Assembly (NCBI RefSeq): GCF_002368195.1 | Contig: NZ_AP018178.1 | Span: forward strand, 4,560,721 to 4,624,720 | From: Calothrix sp. NIES-2100 | GTDB taxonomy: Bacteria; Cyanobacteriota; Cyanobacteriia; Cyanobacteriales; Nostocaceae | Reading direction: 5' to 3' | DNA: 64,000 nt | Translations under genes and position numbers: made by a program | Part shown: piece after piece, positions 56,153 through 64,000 of the stretch | Layout: the number at the start of each line of letters is the position of its first letter | Position numbering within the stretch: position 1 is the first letter of the stretch | The notes under the pieces: model-generated | The model's input: the letters and a program-made list of their open reading frames with translations, nothing else | What the model was told of the DNA's origin: nothing | The model's database searches: none

Positions 56153-56989
56153 TTATTTCGGCTTGCGTCCGAAGACGTAAAAGATAGTGAGATCGTTCCA
56201 AATTCCTTGTTCAGTTTGCAGTGCCTCCAAGGAAGCATCAAATTCTACTTTAGCCTGTGCCAATTGTTCAGGTGTGAGTTGCAATAAGGGATTAGGATAC
56301 TGTCCGGGTACAGGAGATGAGGCATTACCTATCCACATTCCCTTTGCTTTCTCTAAACTGATGTAACTGCCATCAAGCTCTGATTTAATTTCAATTTCTG
56401 AAAAACCTGCTTGTTGGAGCATTTTCTGGCATTTTTCAACTGTTCCAGTTGGCTTGCTAAACAACAAGGAAACGCCATACTTTTCAAGTACCCTCTGTGC
56501 TACGACCCCTTCGACAAAAGCGGTGTCTGCAAAAGCATGAAAGCCAAGTAAACCTTTTGGTTTAAGAAGCCCATACCATAGTCGCAACGCACCCACTAGA
56601 TCAGACATCCAAATCAACGCAGATGAACAGAAGATGTCATCAAAACTGTTCAATGGGAAATCCAAGGCTTCAGCGTCTGCAAGTTGGAACTCAATGTTAC
56701 TCAACCCTAATGCAGCAACTTTTCGTCTAGCCTGTTCGAGCATCCCAGTCGAAATATCGACCCCAATCACTCGACCCAATGCCCCCACAATTTGAGCCGC
56801 TTCAAGTGCCACCATGCCTGTTCCAGTTGCAATATCTAAAACCTGCTGTCCAGGACGAATATGTGCATATTCAACTAAACGGTGAGCAATGCGAGGATGC
56901 CAGTCACCGTTATCGTAAGTAGAACTCCGGCGGCTATATAAATCTGCTATCTGCTGCTTGTATTCACTTAGTTCTACTTGGTGGCTCAC
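56153..56989 (-). CDS. SAM-dependent methyltransferase, UbiE/COQ5-like
   Basis: 278 residues. Motif I VLDIATGTGMVALEAAQ, motif II acidic VIGVDISTGMLEQA, motif III QLADAEALDFPLNSF. The layout is that of UbiE/COQ5-type small-molecule or quinone methyltransferases but the substrate is unknown. Plus-strand gene next door at 57121 is divergent from it; the spacer of about 130 bases would hold both promoters. Confidence 0.88.
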   Translation of the reverse strand: MSHQVELSEYKQQIADLYSRRSSTYDNGDWHPRIAHRLVEYAHIRPGQQVLDIATGTGMVALEAAQIVGALGRVIGVDISTGMLEQARRKVAALGLSNIEFQLADAEALDFPLNSFDDIFCSSALIWMSDLVGALRLWYGLLKPKGLLGFHAFADTAFVEGVVAQRVLEKYGVSLLFSKPTGTVEKCQKMLQQAGFSEIEIKSELDGSYISLEKAKGMWIGNASSPVPGQYPNPLLQLTPEQLAQAKVEFDASLEALQTEQGIWNDLTIFYVFGRKPK

Positions 56990-57120
56990 TGCGTTTTTCT
57001 GACTCCTTAGTGACCAACTTTGACAAATTTAGATATATTATAGAATCTAAAACCCAATTACCGAAATGGCTGTGAGCACCCATGCTACGGCTGAATCCAA
57101 TAATAGCAGAGGTATTAAGT

Positions 57121-57388
57121 ATGGCAAAGCAAGATGCTCCGCTCACAGGAGAAGCGTTGATTAAAGAAGTCTGTCGTCGCATTCGAGTAGCTCGTAGCTA
57201 TTGGGATGCTCATAACAATGCCGCTTGTCGAGGTGAGCGCGATCGCGCAGCTTGCCCTTTACAACACATTAACTAAAGAGCAAAAACAGCAGATACCGCA
57301 AGTCTTGCGGGTGTGGCTGCGTTATCGCAGTGAGAAATATTTTGGCGCACATCGAACACCGCCATTGTCGGCACGAAAATCGAAATAG
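57121..57388 (+). pseudogene. Small cyanobacterial protein, frameshifted
   Basis: Frame 1 from ATG 57121 reads MAKQDAPLTGEALIKEVCRR and VARSYWDAHNNA; frame 2 continues LVEVSAIAQLALYNTLTKEQ and VLRVWLRYRSEKYFG to the stop at 57388. One extra base near 57224 would separate the two parts; joined they make an 88-residue protein with even, helical composition. No family recognised. Either a recent frameshift or a sequencing error. Confidence 0.6.
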
Positions 57389-57464
57389 ATACTACCAGAG
57401 CGTTCGTTGTTCAATTTACGCACATCGAATTTTGCTTGGTACACTTACGACACAACCCAAAAAG

Positions 57465-58067
57465 TCAATGCTTTTCCAGGATGCAGAAGAGCGCTTTGGG
57501 AAGTGGATCAAGTGTCCCATGATAGACCGTTTGTTGAGCCAAACGCAGATTAAATCGCTCTTTAAATATCTGCTGAATTTCGTCTGGCGTAAAGCGGTAA
57601 GGGCCTTGTTCTCTTGTTTCCAAGTCAGAAAAGCATTTCAGTAACAGGTAGCCATTAGGCTTTAATAAATTCGCAACTGTTTGCACATAAGTACTTCGAC
57701 TTTGGGGTGGCAGAACGTGGAAGCATCCTCTGTCAAGAATTAAATCGAAAGATTGTTCCAGACGACTGTTGAGAATGTCATCTTGCCGAAACGAAATTTG
57801 TAATCCCTTGTGGTTCGCTTTTGCTGCTGCCTGACGAATGGCCGTCTCTGACAAATCTGTCGCTATCACTTGGAAGCCTAGTTCGGCTAGGGCGATCGCT
57901 TGGGTTCCCGGCCCTGTTCCCAAATCCAGCACCGAGCCATTGCTCAGTTCAAGGGTGAGGAGAGCTGATTCGACATCTGGATCTAAGCTTGGGTTGAACC
58001 AGGGCATGGTTTCAACGGCTTGTTCTTGATAGAGCGCTTCCCAATTGGGAAATTCTCGTTAAGTCAT
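57465..58067 (-). pseudogene. SAM-dependent methyltransferase with stop at codon 3
   Basis: The family-like N-terminus EFPNWEALYQEQAVET lies in frame upstream of the ATG at 58007 and would start at ATG 58067 (after aaggt), but codon 3 is TAA (58059-58061). A CAA to TAA change is likely. From 58007 a 180-residue protein remains possible: motif I VLDLGTGPGTQAIALAE, VIATDLSETAIRQA, FDLILDRGCFHVLP. It may still be translated from 58007 (MPWFNPSLDPD), losing about 20 residues. The class I fold is intact. Confidence 0.7.
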
Positions 58068-58275
58068 TGTTAGTTACCTTTTGAGCTTATATTAACGCGA
58101 TGTGCCTAATTCTCTGCCATCACCAGTTAATCAAATAACAGACCCAAAAGCGATCGCTCATTATCCTCAACTTTGGGAGCAGGAGCGGTGAAGATCAAAC
58201 TCAACAGTGTGTTTGTTGATGACCAGGAAAAAGTTCTGAGGCGAATGGCACGCTTGAAAAGGGGAAATCGTTGAG

Positions 58276-58387
58276 GCAGCAGGGGGGCTCCAGGAGCGGA
58301 GGAGCAGGGGAGAAAAAAGAAGTTTAAGGCTGTGCGTTCGCAAGAAATAGAAATCCCCCCTGCACCCCTGCACCCCTGCCCCTCTGC
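58276..58387. repeat. G/C-rich inverted repeat region
   Basis: gcaggggggctccagg and gcaggggag on the left face cccccctgcacccctgcacc on the right, able to fold back. The same composition type occurs at 62861-62990. No gene here; the surrounding 58068-58438 contains nothing else supportable. Confidence 0.55.
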
Positions 58388-58438
58388 AATCCTTATACTG
58401 TATACCCTTCAGCTTAACTTAGTGCCATTCAGTTCTGA

Positions 58439-58573
58439 GGCTATGAACGCTTGAAGAAATTGGGTGTGGTTTTTCATTCCAAACCAACTCCAAGGCGAGA
58501 GGTCACAATCGCTGTATTGGATGACACTTGTGGTAATTTCATCTGCTTGGCTGACAAAAGTGGCAAAGCCTAA
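58439..58573 (+). pseudogene. C-terminal fragment of a VOC/glyoxalase-like protein
   Basis: The frame reads RLKKLGVVFHSKPTPRREVT and IAVLDDTCGNFICLAD, the last strand-helix-strand unit of a VOC domain, with the metal-site strand toward the end. A stop lies immediately upstream and no start exists. It is the tail of a lost gene. Confidence 0.6.
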
Positions 58574-58609
58574 AGCGTAGCAACCTCTACCTATGATTCA
58601 TCCTATGCC

Positions 58610-59596
58610 ATGAAAATTCTTGCGATCGGGGCAACAGGTTTTGTTGGTTCACATGTCACTCACCAATTAATGGCGCAAGGGCATCAAGTCGCCCTGTTTC
58701 ACCGAGGTAGCACCACTACTAGTGAATTAGATTCGCTGGCCCATTTCTATGGCAGACGCAATCAACTACCCAACTTCAAAGCCCAATTTGAACAATTTTC
58801 TCCCGATGTTGTTCTTGATATCATCCCTTTTACAGAAGCACAAGCACAGGATGTTGTTCAGGTGTTGAGCAACTGCACTCAGCGTCTTGTTGCTATCAGT
58901 AGTGGAGATGTTTACCGTAACTATGAGGGTTTGCAGGGTCAGGGAAGCCATCCCCCTGACCCAGTGCCCTTAACTGAAGATGCACCACTGCGGGAAACGC
59001 GATACCCCTATCGAGACTTGGACGGGTTAGACTTTGAGTTTAAGCAGGATTATGACAAGTTCCTGGTGGAACAGGTGCTAATGGAGCACCCAGAACTTCC
59101 TGCCACAATTCTCCGGTTGCCAGCTATGTATGGTACTGGCGATCGCCAGCATCGATTTCTACCCTATCTTCGGCAGATGTTTGACCAGCAACCGATTCTA
59201 TTGGAGGAGGAACAAGCCCATTGGCGCTTCTCTCATGGCTATGTAGAGAATATTGCAGCAGCGATCGCACTCGCTGTCACGGACGATCGTACCGCTGGAC
59301 GCATTTACAACCTGGGTGAAGCATCCACTCCAACTTTACGGGAGCGAATCCAGACGCTCGGAAATTTGGTGAATTGGCATGGCGAGATAGTAACTCTTCC
59401 CAGAGATCAACTCCCTTCTCATTTGCAGATGAATTTACAGTGGCAGTATCATCTGGCAACTGACACAACTCGTTTTCAAGAAGAGTTAGGCTATGTTGAA
59501 GCCATGACTAAAGAGGAAGCGTTGCGGCAAACGATCGCCTGGGAACGAGAAAACCTGACCGCAACCAGTCCAGAGTCGCGATCACTTAGCAGATGA
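58610..59596 (+). CDS. NAD-dependent epimerase/dehydratase-type protein
   Basis: 328 residues. N-terminal cofactor motif ILAIGATGFVGSHVTHQLMA (GxxGxxG), VVLDIIPFTEAQAQD, AISSGDVYRN and RLPAMYGTGDRQHRF, followed by FNLGEAS-like IYNLGEASTPTLRERI. It is an extended SDR of the isoflavone-reductase/nucleoside-diphosphate-sugar epimerase type. The catalytic YxxxK is not obvious (FKQDYDKFLVEQ may contain it: Y-D-K-F). Clear coding; no operon partner except the GNAT gene 97 bases downstream. Confidence 0.88.
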   Translation: MKILAIGATGFVGSHVTHQLMAQGHQVALFHRGSTTTSELDSLAHFYGRRNQLPNFKAQFEQFSPDVVLDIIPFTEAQAQDVVQVLSNCTQRLVAISSGDVYRNYEGLQGQGSHPPDPVPLTEDAPLRETRYPYRDLDGLDFEFKQDYDKFLVEQVLMEHPELPATILRLPAMYGTGDRQHRFLPYLRQMFDQQPILLEEEQAHWRFSHGYVENIAAAIALAVTDDRTAGRIYNLGEASTPTLRERIQTLGNLVNWHGEIVTLPRDQLPSHLQMNLQWQYHLATDTTRFQEELGYVEAMTKEEALRQTIAWERENLTATSPESRSLSR

Positions 59597-59693
59597 TAAA
59601 GCGGCGGGATGACAAAGCAAGGTTCGTACTCCCAGTTCAGTGTTATTTATCACGCCTGGTGAAGGAACCCAGCAGCGATCGCTTTCCTCAAAC

Positions 59694-60266
59694 ATGGCTA
59701 TGGACATTACCACCAAACGATTTCTTCTCCGTGACTTTGTTCAGGAAGATGAGCCTGCATTCCTTGCTTATCACGCTGATCCTCGTTATGCCGAGTTCTG
59801 TTCACCGGAAGAAGTGACCCCGGACTTTACTTATCAACTGTTTCAACGGTTCATACAATGGGCAACCGAAGTTCCTCGATGCAATTACCAGTTGGCGATC
59901 GTCGAGCTCCGCAATCTGGAGTTAATTGGCTGTGGTGGATTGCGGCAGGATGGCTATGCTGCCGGGCAGGCAGAACTTGGAATTGAGCTAGCACCCCAGC
60001 ACTGGGGGCGTTATGCCTATGCAATCGAAGTTGGGAAAGCTCTGATTGATTTTGGGTTCCGCGATTTGGAACTAAAGGAAATTATTGGTCTTTCTGTGAG
60101 TGCTAACCTGAGAGTATCCCGGCTAGCAGAACGTTACGGATTCCAGGCGATCGGTACACAACCTGGTTCCGGCTGGATGCATATGCAAGGGTGGAGCCAG
60201 ATTAAGTGGCAGCTTACCAGAGAATCATGGGAGCATTTATTTCCTTTGACCAGTTCGGTTAATTGA
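59694..60266 (+). CDS. GNAT acetyltransferase
   Basis: 190 residues from ATG 59694 (MAMDITTKRFLLRDFVQEDE); an upstream GTG at 59640 would add 18 unlikely residues. The acetyl-CoA site is degenerate (APQHWGRYAYAIEVGKALID in place of QGxGxA), but VSANLRVSRLAERYGFQAIG fits the RimJ/RimL group. Substrate unknown. Confidence 0.82.
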   Translation: MAMDITTKRFLLRDFVQEDEPAFLAYHADPRYAEFCSPEEVTPDFTYQLFQRFIQWATEVPRCNYQLAIVELRNLELIGCGGLRQDGYAAGQAELGIELAPQHWGRYAYAIEVGKALIDFGFRDLELKEIIGLSVSANLRVSRLAERYGFQAIGTQPGSGWMHMQGWSQIKWQLTRESWEHLFPLTSSVN

Positions 60267-60308
60267 GCTTTTTGGAAGAAGGAGCAACGTAATTCAAGGA
60301 GTGTCGCG

Positions 60309-60482
60309 ATGTCAATCCATTCCAAAGGCTATGGCAAAGCGGACGCTCAGCAACCTATCACCCCACAAACTCAATTTCCGATCGCTTGACTGAGTAAATC
60401 TTTTACAGCGATCGCAGCGCTGCAATTGGTAGAAGCTGGAAAAATTAACCTGGATGTCCTGGATGTCTCTGTAAAACAATAG
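60309..60482 (+). pseudogene. Serine hydrolase (beta-lactamase family) remnant with stop at the active site
   Basis: From ATG 60309 the frame reads GKADAQQPITPQTQFPIA, then TGA (60387-60389), then LSKSFTAIAALQLVEAGKIN. In class C beta-lactamase-like hydrolases this is S-x-x-K, so the stop replaces the catalytic Ser (TCA to TGA). The rest of the gene has been cut by the MITE-like element that starts at 60481. No product. Confidence 0.75.
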
Positions 60483-60809
60483 ACCTCTTGCAAAAGTGCT
60501 TTTTGCACTCTTGGGGAAAAGGGTAAAGGTTAAAGGGGAAGGGCAGGGCGGCCGCATCATGTCAACAAAAAGAGTTTATTCTCAATAAGCTGAAAAATAG
60601 TCGCATTAATAGCTGCTTATTGACATATGTTTAGCGATCGCTTTTAAGCTTGGAGAATAAATCAAACGCGAAATAGTGATTTTTTCGTTGGTTCTCAATC
60701 TTGGTTGCGATCGAGAGTAATTTAGATGCGTTTGCCCTGAGGGGAAGGGGACAATACAGAACTTTTTCCCCTTCCCCCTTGACCTTTTCCCGACTTATGC
60801 AAGAAGTCT
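60481..60809. mobile_element. MITE-like element, 329 bp
   Basis: Ends agacctcttgcaaaagt (60481-60497) and acttatgcaagaagtct (60793-60809), 15 of 17 pairing, with further pairing between ggggaaaagggtaaagg-type and ccttgaccttttccc-type sequences inside. Flanks aat on both sides may be the target duplication. No gene inside. Inserted into the serine hydrolase remnant. Confidence 0.7.
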
Positions 60810-60864
60810 AATATCTACCAGACTTCACTCTGGCTGATACCCAAACGGCTGATCAGATCACGAA

Positions 60865-61497
60865 TCATTGTGAGGTCTGATTGAGACTTGCAAGTGCAGC
60901 TGCGATTCGCCCAGATGCCTTTGGTCGTTTGTACATTCGTTCCATGTAGTCCACCAGCGTGGGGAAAGTGGCGAGTAGCTGAACTTCGTTCGCCCAATCC
61001 AGTGTGTAAGCAAGCACAAAATCAGCCACTGTGACGTGTTCACCCACTACAAACTGCCGATCCAACAGATGGTTCTCTAAAACGACAGCCATACTGGTGA
61101 AGTCTTGCCGAGCGAGAGATATTTCAGCAGGCAATCTTAACTCTTCTGGGTATATAAACGTGTGGCGAGCGATACGCCATAGCGGCTGTTCCAATTCGGT
61201 GGCAGTAAAGAGGAGCCAACGATAAAGCTGTGCTCGCACAAGCAAGTCTGTAGGTACCAGGTTAGATTCTGGGTACTTCTCACCGAGGTACAAAGCAATG
61301 GCTACGGATTCAGTGATGATATGTTCGCCATCGATGAGTACAGGGAGCTTGCCAGTGGGATTGATGGTGAGAAAATCGGGTGTACGGTGTTCACCTGCCT
61401 GCATGTTGATGGAGATTGCTTCAAATTCCACCCCAAGTTCCTGGAGAACCCAGCGAACTCGAATTGATCGCGTGGGAGCAAATTCATAGAGTTTCAT
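60865..61497 (-). CDS. Glutathione S-transferase
   Basis: 210 residues. Thioredoxin-like domain with INPTGKLPVLIDGEHIITES (cis-Pro and Glu-Ser for glutathione), then an all-helical domain with HVTVADFVLAYTLDWANEVQ. Opening MKLYEFAPTRSIRVRWVLQE is usual. A second GST in the window besides the one at 14.4-15.0 kb; the two differ clearly, so they are not recent duplicates. Probably detoxifies electrophiles. Confidence 0.93.
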   Translation of the reverse strand: MKLYEFAPTRSIRVRWVLQELGVEFEAISINMQAGEHRTPDFLTINPTGKLPVLIDGEHIITESVAIALYLGEKYPESNLVPTDLLVRAQLYRWLLFTATELEQPLWRIARHTFIYPEELRLPAEISLARQDFTSMAVVLENHLLDRQFVVGEHVTVADFVLAYTLDWANEVQLLATFPTLVDYMERMYKRPKASGRIAAALASLNQTSQ

Positions 61498-61607
61498 GAA
61501 TCAACCTCAGTGATGTGCAAATACCTTTCATCTTCTTGTATGAATGGGTGTGCTCATGTTTAGATGAGTTCGCTTTCTTTGTGTTCCACTGGTTGTTCTG
61601 TTGTGGT

Positions 61608-62042
61608 TCACACTCCTGCTCCTTCCCTTTGGGCCTCAACTGGATGGGTTGCTTCGGGTTCCATGTAAATCAGTTCCCAAATGTGACCATCTAAATCCTG
61701 AAATCCATGCGCGTACATAAATCCGTGGTCTTGAGGTTCGTTGTAGGTTGTGCCACCAGCAGCAACGGCTTCACGAATCAGCTGATCCACTTTTTCTCGG
61801 CTCTCAACTGATAAGCACGTCAACACTTCGGTACTTTTTGTGGCATCGCAAATCGGGTTGGGTGTGAATGTTTTGAATTTTTCATGCGTCAAAAGCATCA
61901 CAAAGATGGTTTCGGACACAATCATGCAGGTGGCCGTTTCATCGGTAAATTGGGAGTTGAACTGAAAGCCAAGTTTTGTGAAAAACTCGATGGATTGGTG
62001 GAGATATTTGACGGGTAGGTTGACGAAAATTTGAGTACTCAT
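61608..62042 (-). CDS. VOC-family metalloenzyme (glyoxalase/bleomycin-resistance type)
   Basis: 144 residues. Opening MSTQIFVNLPVKYLHQSIEF with the KLGFQFNSQFTDE strand, and the closing FMYAHGFQDLDGHIWELIYM carrying the metal-site Glu; His ligands are plausible in DHGFMYAHGF. The family comprises dioxygenases, isomerases and drug-binding proteins; no more can be said. One of four VOC/YCII-type genes within 2.5 kb. Confidence 0.9.
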   Translation of the reverse strand: MSTQIFVNLPVKYLHQSIEFFTKLGFQFNSQFTDETATCMIVSETIFVMLLTHEKFKTFTPNPICDATKSTEVLTCLSVESREKVDQLIREAVAAGGTTYNEPQDHGFMYAHGFQDLDGHIWELIYMEPEATHPVEAQREGAGV

Positions 62043-62089
62043 GGTTTCTCCTGGTGTAGTTAGTTGTTGGTCAGTGGTCAGTGGCTATT

Positions 62090-62317
62090 TAACCTGAGTT
62101 CGGGTTAAGCCAGAAGCTAAAAAGCTTATTCTGTCAGGATTGAATAAAACTGGAATTGATCAAAGCAGGGATAAAAGTGGAATTATTTTGTCAATAAGGT
62201 TCACAAATGAAACTAATCTCAGCAATATATCTTATTGACAATAGATGAAAACAGAGCTTTAGACCGAACAACGATAATTCAAGGCTTTTGAGGATTTATT
62301 ATCCCGAACTCAGGTTA
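62090..62317. mobile_element. MITE-like element, 228 bp
   Basis: Perfect 15-bp terminal inverted repeats taacctgagttcggg (62090-62104) and cccgaactcaggtta (62303-62317), and an inner 11-bp perfect inverted repeat ttgtcaataag (62188-62198) and cttattgacaa (62231-62241). No gene. Fills most of the gap between two VOC genes. Confidence 0.7.
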
Positions 62318-62359
62318 TTTACAAAAGACAAAGGACGAATGACAGATGTTGGTATAGGC

Positions 62360-62770
62360 TCAGATGGTTTGTTCGCAGTTGATCATCCACGGTGTCCCAA
62401 ACTGATCGATCAACATGCCAAAGCGCGATGACCAGAACGTTTGCGCGATCGCCATCTTCACCTTGCCGTTTTCTGCTAGAGCGTGAAAAAGCCGTTCTGC
62501 CTCAGCGATTTCAGGAACGCTAATTTGTACGTAGAAACCTTGCGGGGTTTCAAAGTATCCTGGTGGGCAGTCAGATCCCATCAGGAGGCGATCATCTAGT
62601 TCAAGGCAAGCGTGCATGATTTTGTCCTGCCATTCCGGTGAGACATTTTCTGCCGAAGGTGCTTCTTTGTGTGTCATCATCATAGTCATCTTGCCACCCA
62701 GACATTGTTCATAGAACTTGAACGCTGCCTCACAGTTGCCGTTGAACATCAGGTAAGAATTGAGTTGCAT
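62360..62770 (-). CDS. VOC-family protein, PhnB-like
   Basis: 136 residues. MQLNSYLMFNGNCEAAFKFY and EQCLGGKMTMMMTHKEAPSA, with a central MGSDCPPGYFETPQGFYVQI and closing GMLIDQFGTPWMINCE, match the PhnB/3-demethylubiquinone-like VOC group. Such proteins often have no assigned reaction. Sits in the VOC/YCII cluster. Confidence 0.9.
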   Translation of the reverse strand: MQLNSYLMFNGNCEAAFKFYEQCLGGKMTMMMTHKEAPSAENVSPEWQDKIMHACLELDDRLLMGSDCPPGYFETPQGFYVQISVPEIAEAERLFHALAENGKVKMAIAQTFWSSRFGMLIDQFGTPWMINCEQTI

Positions 62771-62860
62771 TGATTTCTCCTTTTGTAATCGATTCTGCGT
62801 TTTGATGAGCGGATCGTTCGCATATAAACATCATGTGCGCGGTTGCTGATGACCAAAGAG

Positions 62861-62990
62861 GCAGGGGAGCAGGGAGCAGGGAGCAAGGGAGAAAGATACT
62901 GGAGTTCCCCTGCCACAAGGGTTGCAAGCCCCTAAATTTATTTATGGGGTTCTCCCCCCTGCCCCCCGCCCCCTGCCCCTTGTCCTCTTC
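62861..62990. repeat. G/C-rich inverted repeat region
   Basis: gcaggggagcagggagcagg and similar on the left, ctgccccccgccccctgccc on the right, able to fold into a long hairpin between two genes. No coding potential. Confidence 0.55.
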
Positions 62991-62997
62991 GCTGACG

Positions 62998-63429
62998 TTA
63001 CTCTTGCTGTTGCGTTTCAACCTGAGCGCGAATGCGGTCTTCCTGCTCCCTTAAGGCGGGTGTCAGGACTTCACCAAAATCCTCTGCCTCGAATACGGGA
63101 CGAATTTCAATCTCGGAGTCTCCTGGCATAGGGTTAGGGCAGCGCTTTACCCAAGCAACTGCCTCGGACATTGAGTTCACCTGCCACAGCCAGTACCCTG
63201 CCACTAGCTCCTGCGCTGGAGTAAAAGGTCCCTGGGTGACGGTGCGATCAGTTCCTGAAAAGTGAACTCGCACCCCTTTTGAGCTAGGATGAAACCCCTC
63301 AGCGGCGAGCAAGATACCTGCCCTGGCTAATTCTTCGTTGTACTGCCCCATTTGAGTTAAAAGCTGTTCGCTCGCCATGACCCCAGTTTCGGAGTCTTGG
63401 GTTGCTTTGACAAAGACCATGACTTTCAT
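62998..63429 (-). CDS. YCII/DGPF-domain protein
   Basis: 143 residues. MKVMVFVKATQDSETGVMAS, LARAGILLAAEGFHPSSKGV, VTQGPFTPAQELVAGYWLWQ and AVAWVKRCPNPM fit the YCII-related DGPF family. Members sometimes accompany sigma factors or VOC proteins; the reaction is not established. Directly downstream of a PhnB-like gene on the same strand (87 bases). Confidence 0.9.
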   Translation of the reverse strand: MKVMVFVKATQDSETGVMASEQLLTQMGQYNEELARAGILLAAEGFHPSSKGVRVHFSGTDRTVTQGPFTPAQELVAGYWLWQVNSMSEAVAWVKRCPNPMPGDSEIEIRPVFEAEDFGEVLTPALREQEDRIRAQVETQQQE

Positions 63430-63516
63430 TGTGAAATCTCCTGTTGAATGGTTTTGAGTTAGATTGCGAAGGGTTGGGTGTGCTGATTAGCACAAAGCGC
63501 AACTCCGAAGGAACCG

Positions 63517-64000
63517 CTAATCAGCAGCAACACGTTTGAGTTCATCAATCTCGATCTTCTTCATTTGCAGCATGGTATTGGTTACTTTTTGAGAGGTTGC
63601 CGCGTCGGGGTGGTTGAGTAACTCAATCAGAATGCGAGGAATAATTTGCCAGGAGACGCCGTATTTGTCTTTGAGCCAGCCGCATTGCTGTGCAGTTTCA
63701 TCCCCACCGGTAGACAATTTTTGCCAGTAATCGTCCACGTCCGCCTGGGTATCGCAAAAGATTTGGAAGGAAATCGCCTCGTTAAATTTGAAGGTCGGAC
63801 CACCGTTGAGTGCTGTGAACGGCTGACCATCAAGTTCAAAGCTGACAGTCATGACAGATCCGGCTGGTTTTCCGTGAATTTCCTGTCCAGCGTCTCCATA
63901 TCGACTGACGTGGACAATTTTGGAATTGCGAAAAATCGACGTATAAAACTGAGCGGCGGCTTCGGCTTGATCGTCAAACCATAAACAGGGAGTGATTTTG
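63517..64000 (-). CDS. VOC-family protein, PhnB-like, N-terminus at window edge
   Basis: The frame does not begin at the ATG at 63852; family sequence continues upstream to the window edge (KITPCLWFDDQAEAAAQFYT, SIFRNSKIVHVSRYGD), so only the first one or two residues are missing. About 160 residues. GQEIHGKPAGSVMTVSFELD, FTALNGGPTFKFNEAISFQI, GWLKDKYGVSWQIIPRIL and the helical end NTMLQMKKIEIDEL are typical of this PhnB subgroup. Partial. Confidence 0.92.
   Translation of the reverse strand, partial: KITPCLWFDDQAEAAAQFYTSIFRNSKIVHVSRYGDAGQEIHGKPAGSVMTVSFELDGQPFTALNGGPTFKFNEAISFQIFCDTQADVDDYWQKLSTGGDETAQQCGWLKDKYGVSWQIIPRILIELLNHPDAATSQKVTNTMLQMKKIEIDELKRVAAD

Noticed and set aside
62833..63131. 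Plus-strand open frames across the G/C-rich hairpin
   Set aside because: Low-complexity translation and antisense to the YCII gene.

Overview
The window looks like chromosomal (or large-replicon) DNA of a filamentous, Nostoc/Anabaena/Calothrix-type cyanobacterium. The evidence is the very frequent HIP1 octamer (gcgatcgc), cyanobacterial families (XisH/XisI, Uma2, DUF4278, 14-repeat WD40 regulators, a plastoquinol terminal oxidase, a giant Ser/Thr kinase/histidine kinase fusion) and many short dispersed repeats of the kind known from Nostoc. No tRNA, rRNA or CRISPR array was seen.

Layout. 1-8.9 kb: the 3' part of a flavin monooxygenase, a 59-residue lipoprotein-like gene and a 2436-residue LamG/crystallin-like giant protein closed by a clear terminator. 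9-13.3 kb: an AAA ATPase, a ParA/MinD-like ATPase and a coiled-coil protein on the minus strand, next to an Mrr-like nuclease on the plus strand. 13.3-28 kb: housekeeping-like flavoprotein and GST genes, two WD40 regulators with 14 repeats each (one NB-ARC type, one AAA type), a pair of tiny genes, a Uma2 nuclease, an HTH-dynamin-like GTPase, a broken xisHI pair and an Rrf2 regulator. 28-33 kb: a decayed mobile island with an ISH3-like insertion sequence, gene fragments, a Rha-AlkB chimera and a replication-type winged-helix gene with an internal stop.

34-51 kb: fifteen minus-strand genes in a row. A 2007-residue kinase and its NarL-type response regulator lie upstream of genes for a DsbA-like protein, NAD(P) enzymes, nitroreductase, universal stress protein, plastoquinol terminal oxidase, two methyltransferase/cupin-type proteins and a GMC oxidoreductase. 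This reads as a redox/stress block under a local two-component system (inference).

51-54 kb: a second AlkB/winged-helix cassette remnant, cut by an IS5-type element next to a truncated IS1182-like transposase. 54-64 kb: a desaturase followed by small detoxification-type genes (GNAT, methyltransferases, GSTs, VOC/PhnB, YCII). Several of these are dead: one has a stop near its start, one is frameshifted, and two survive only as fragments. MITE-like elements lie among them.

Most unusual points: (1) the AlkB-tail/winged-helix cassette, seen three times in three states of decay; (2) the giant protein, in which two whole LamG domains appear to be inserted inside a third; (3) an XRE-HTH fused to a dynamin-like GTPase; (4) in-frame 24-base repeat insertions in at least two genes.
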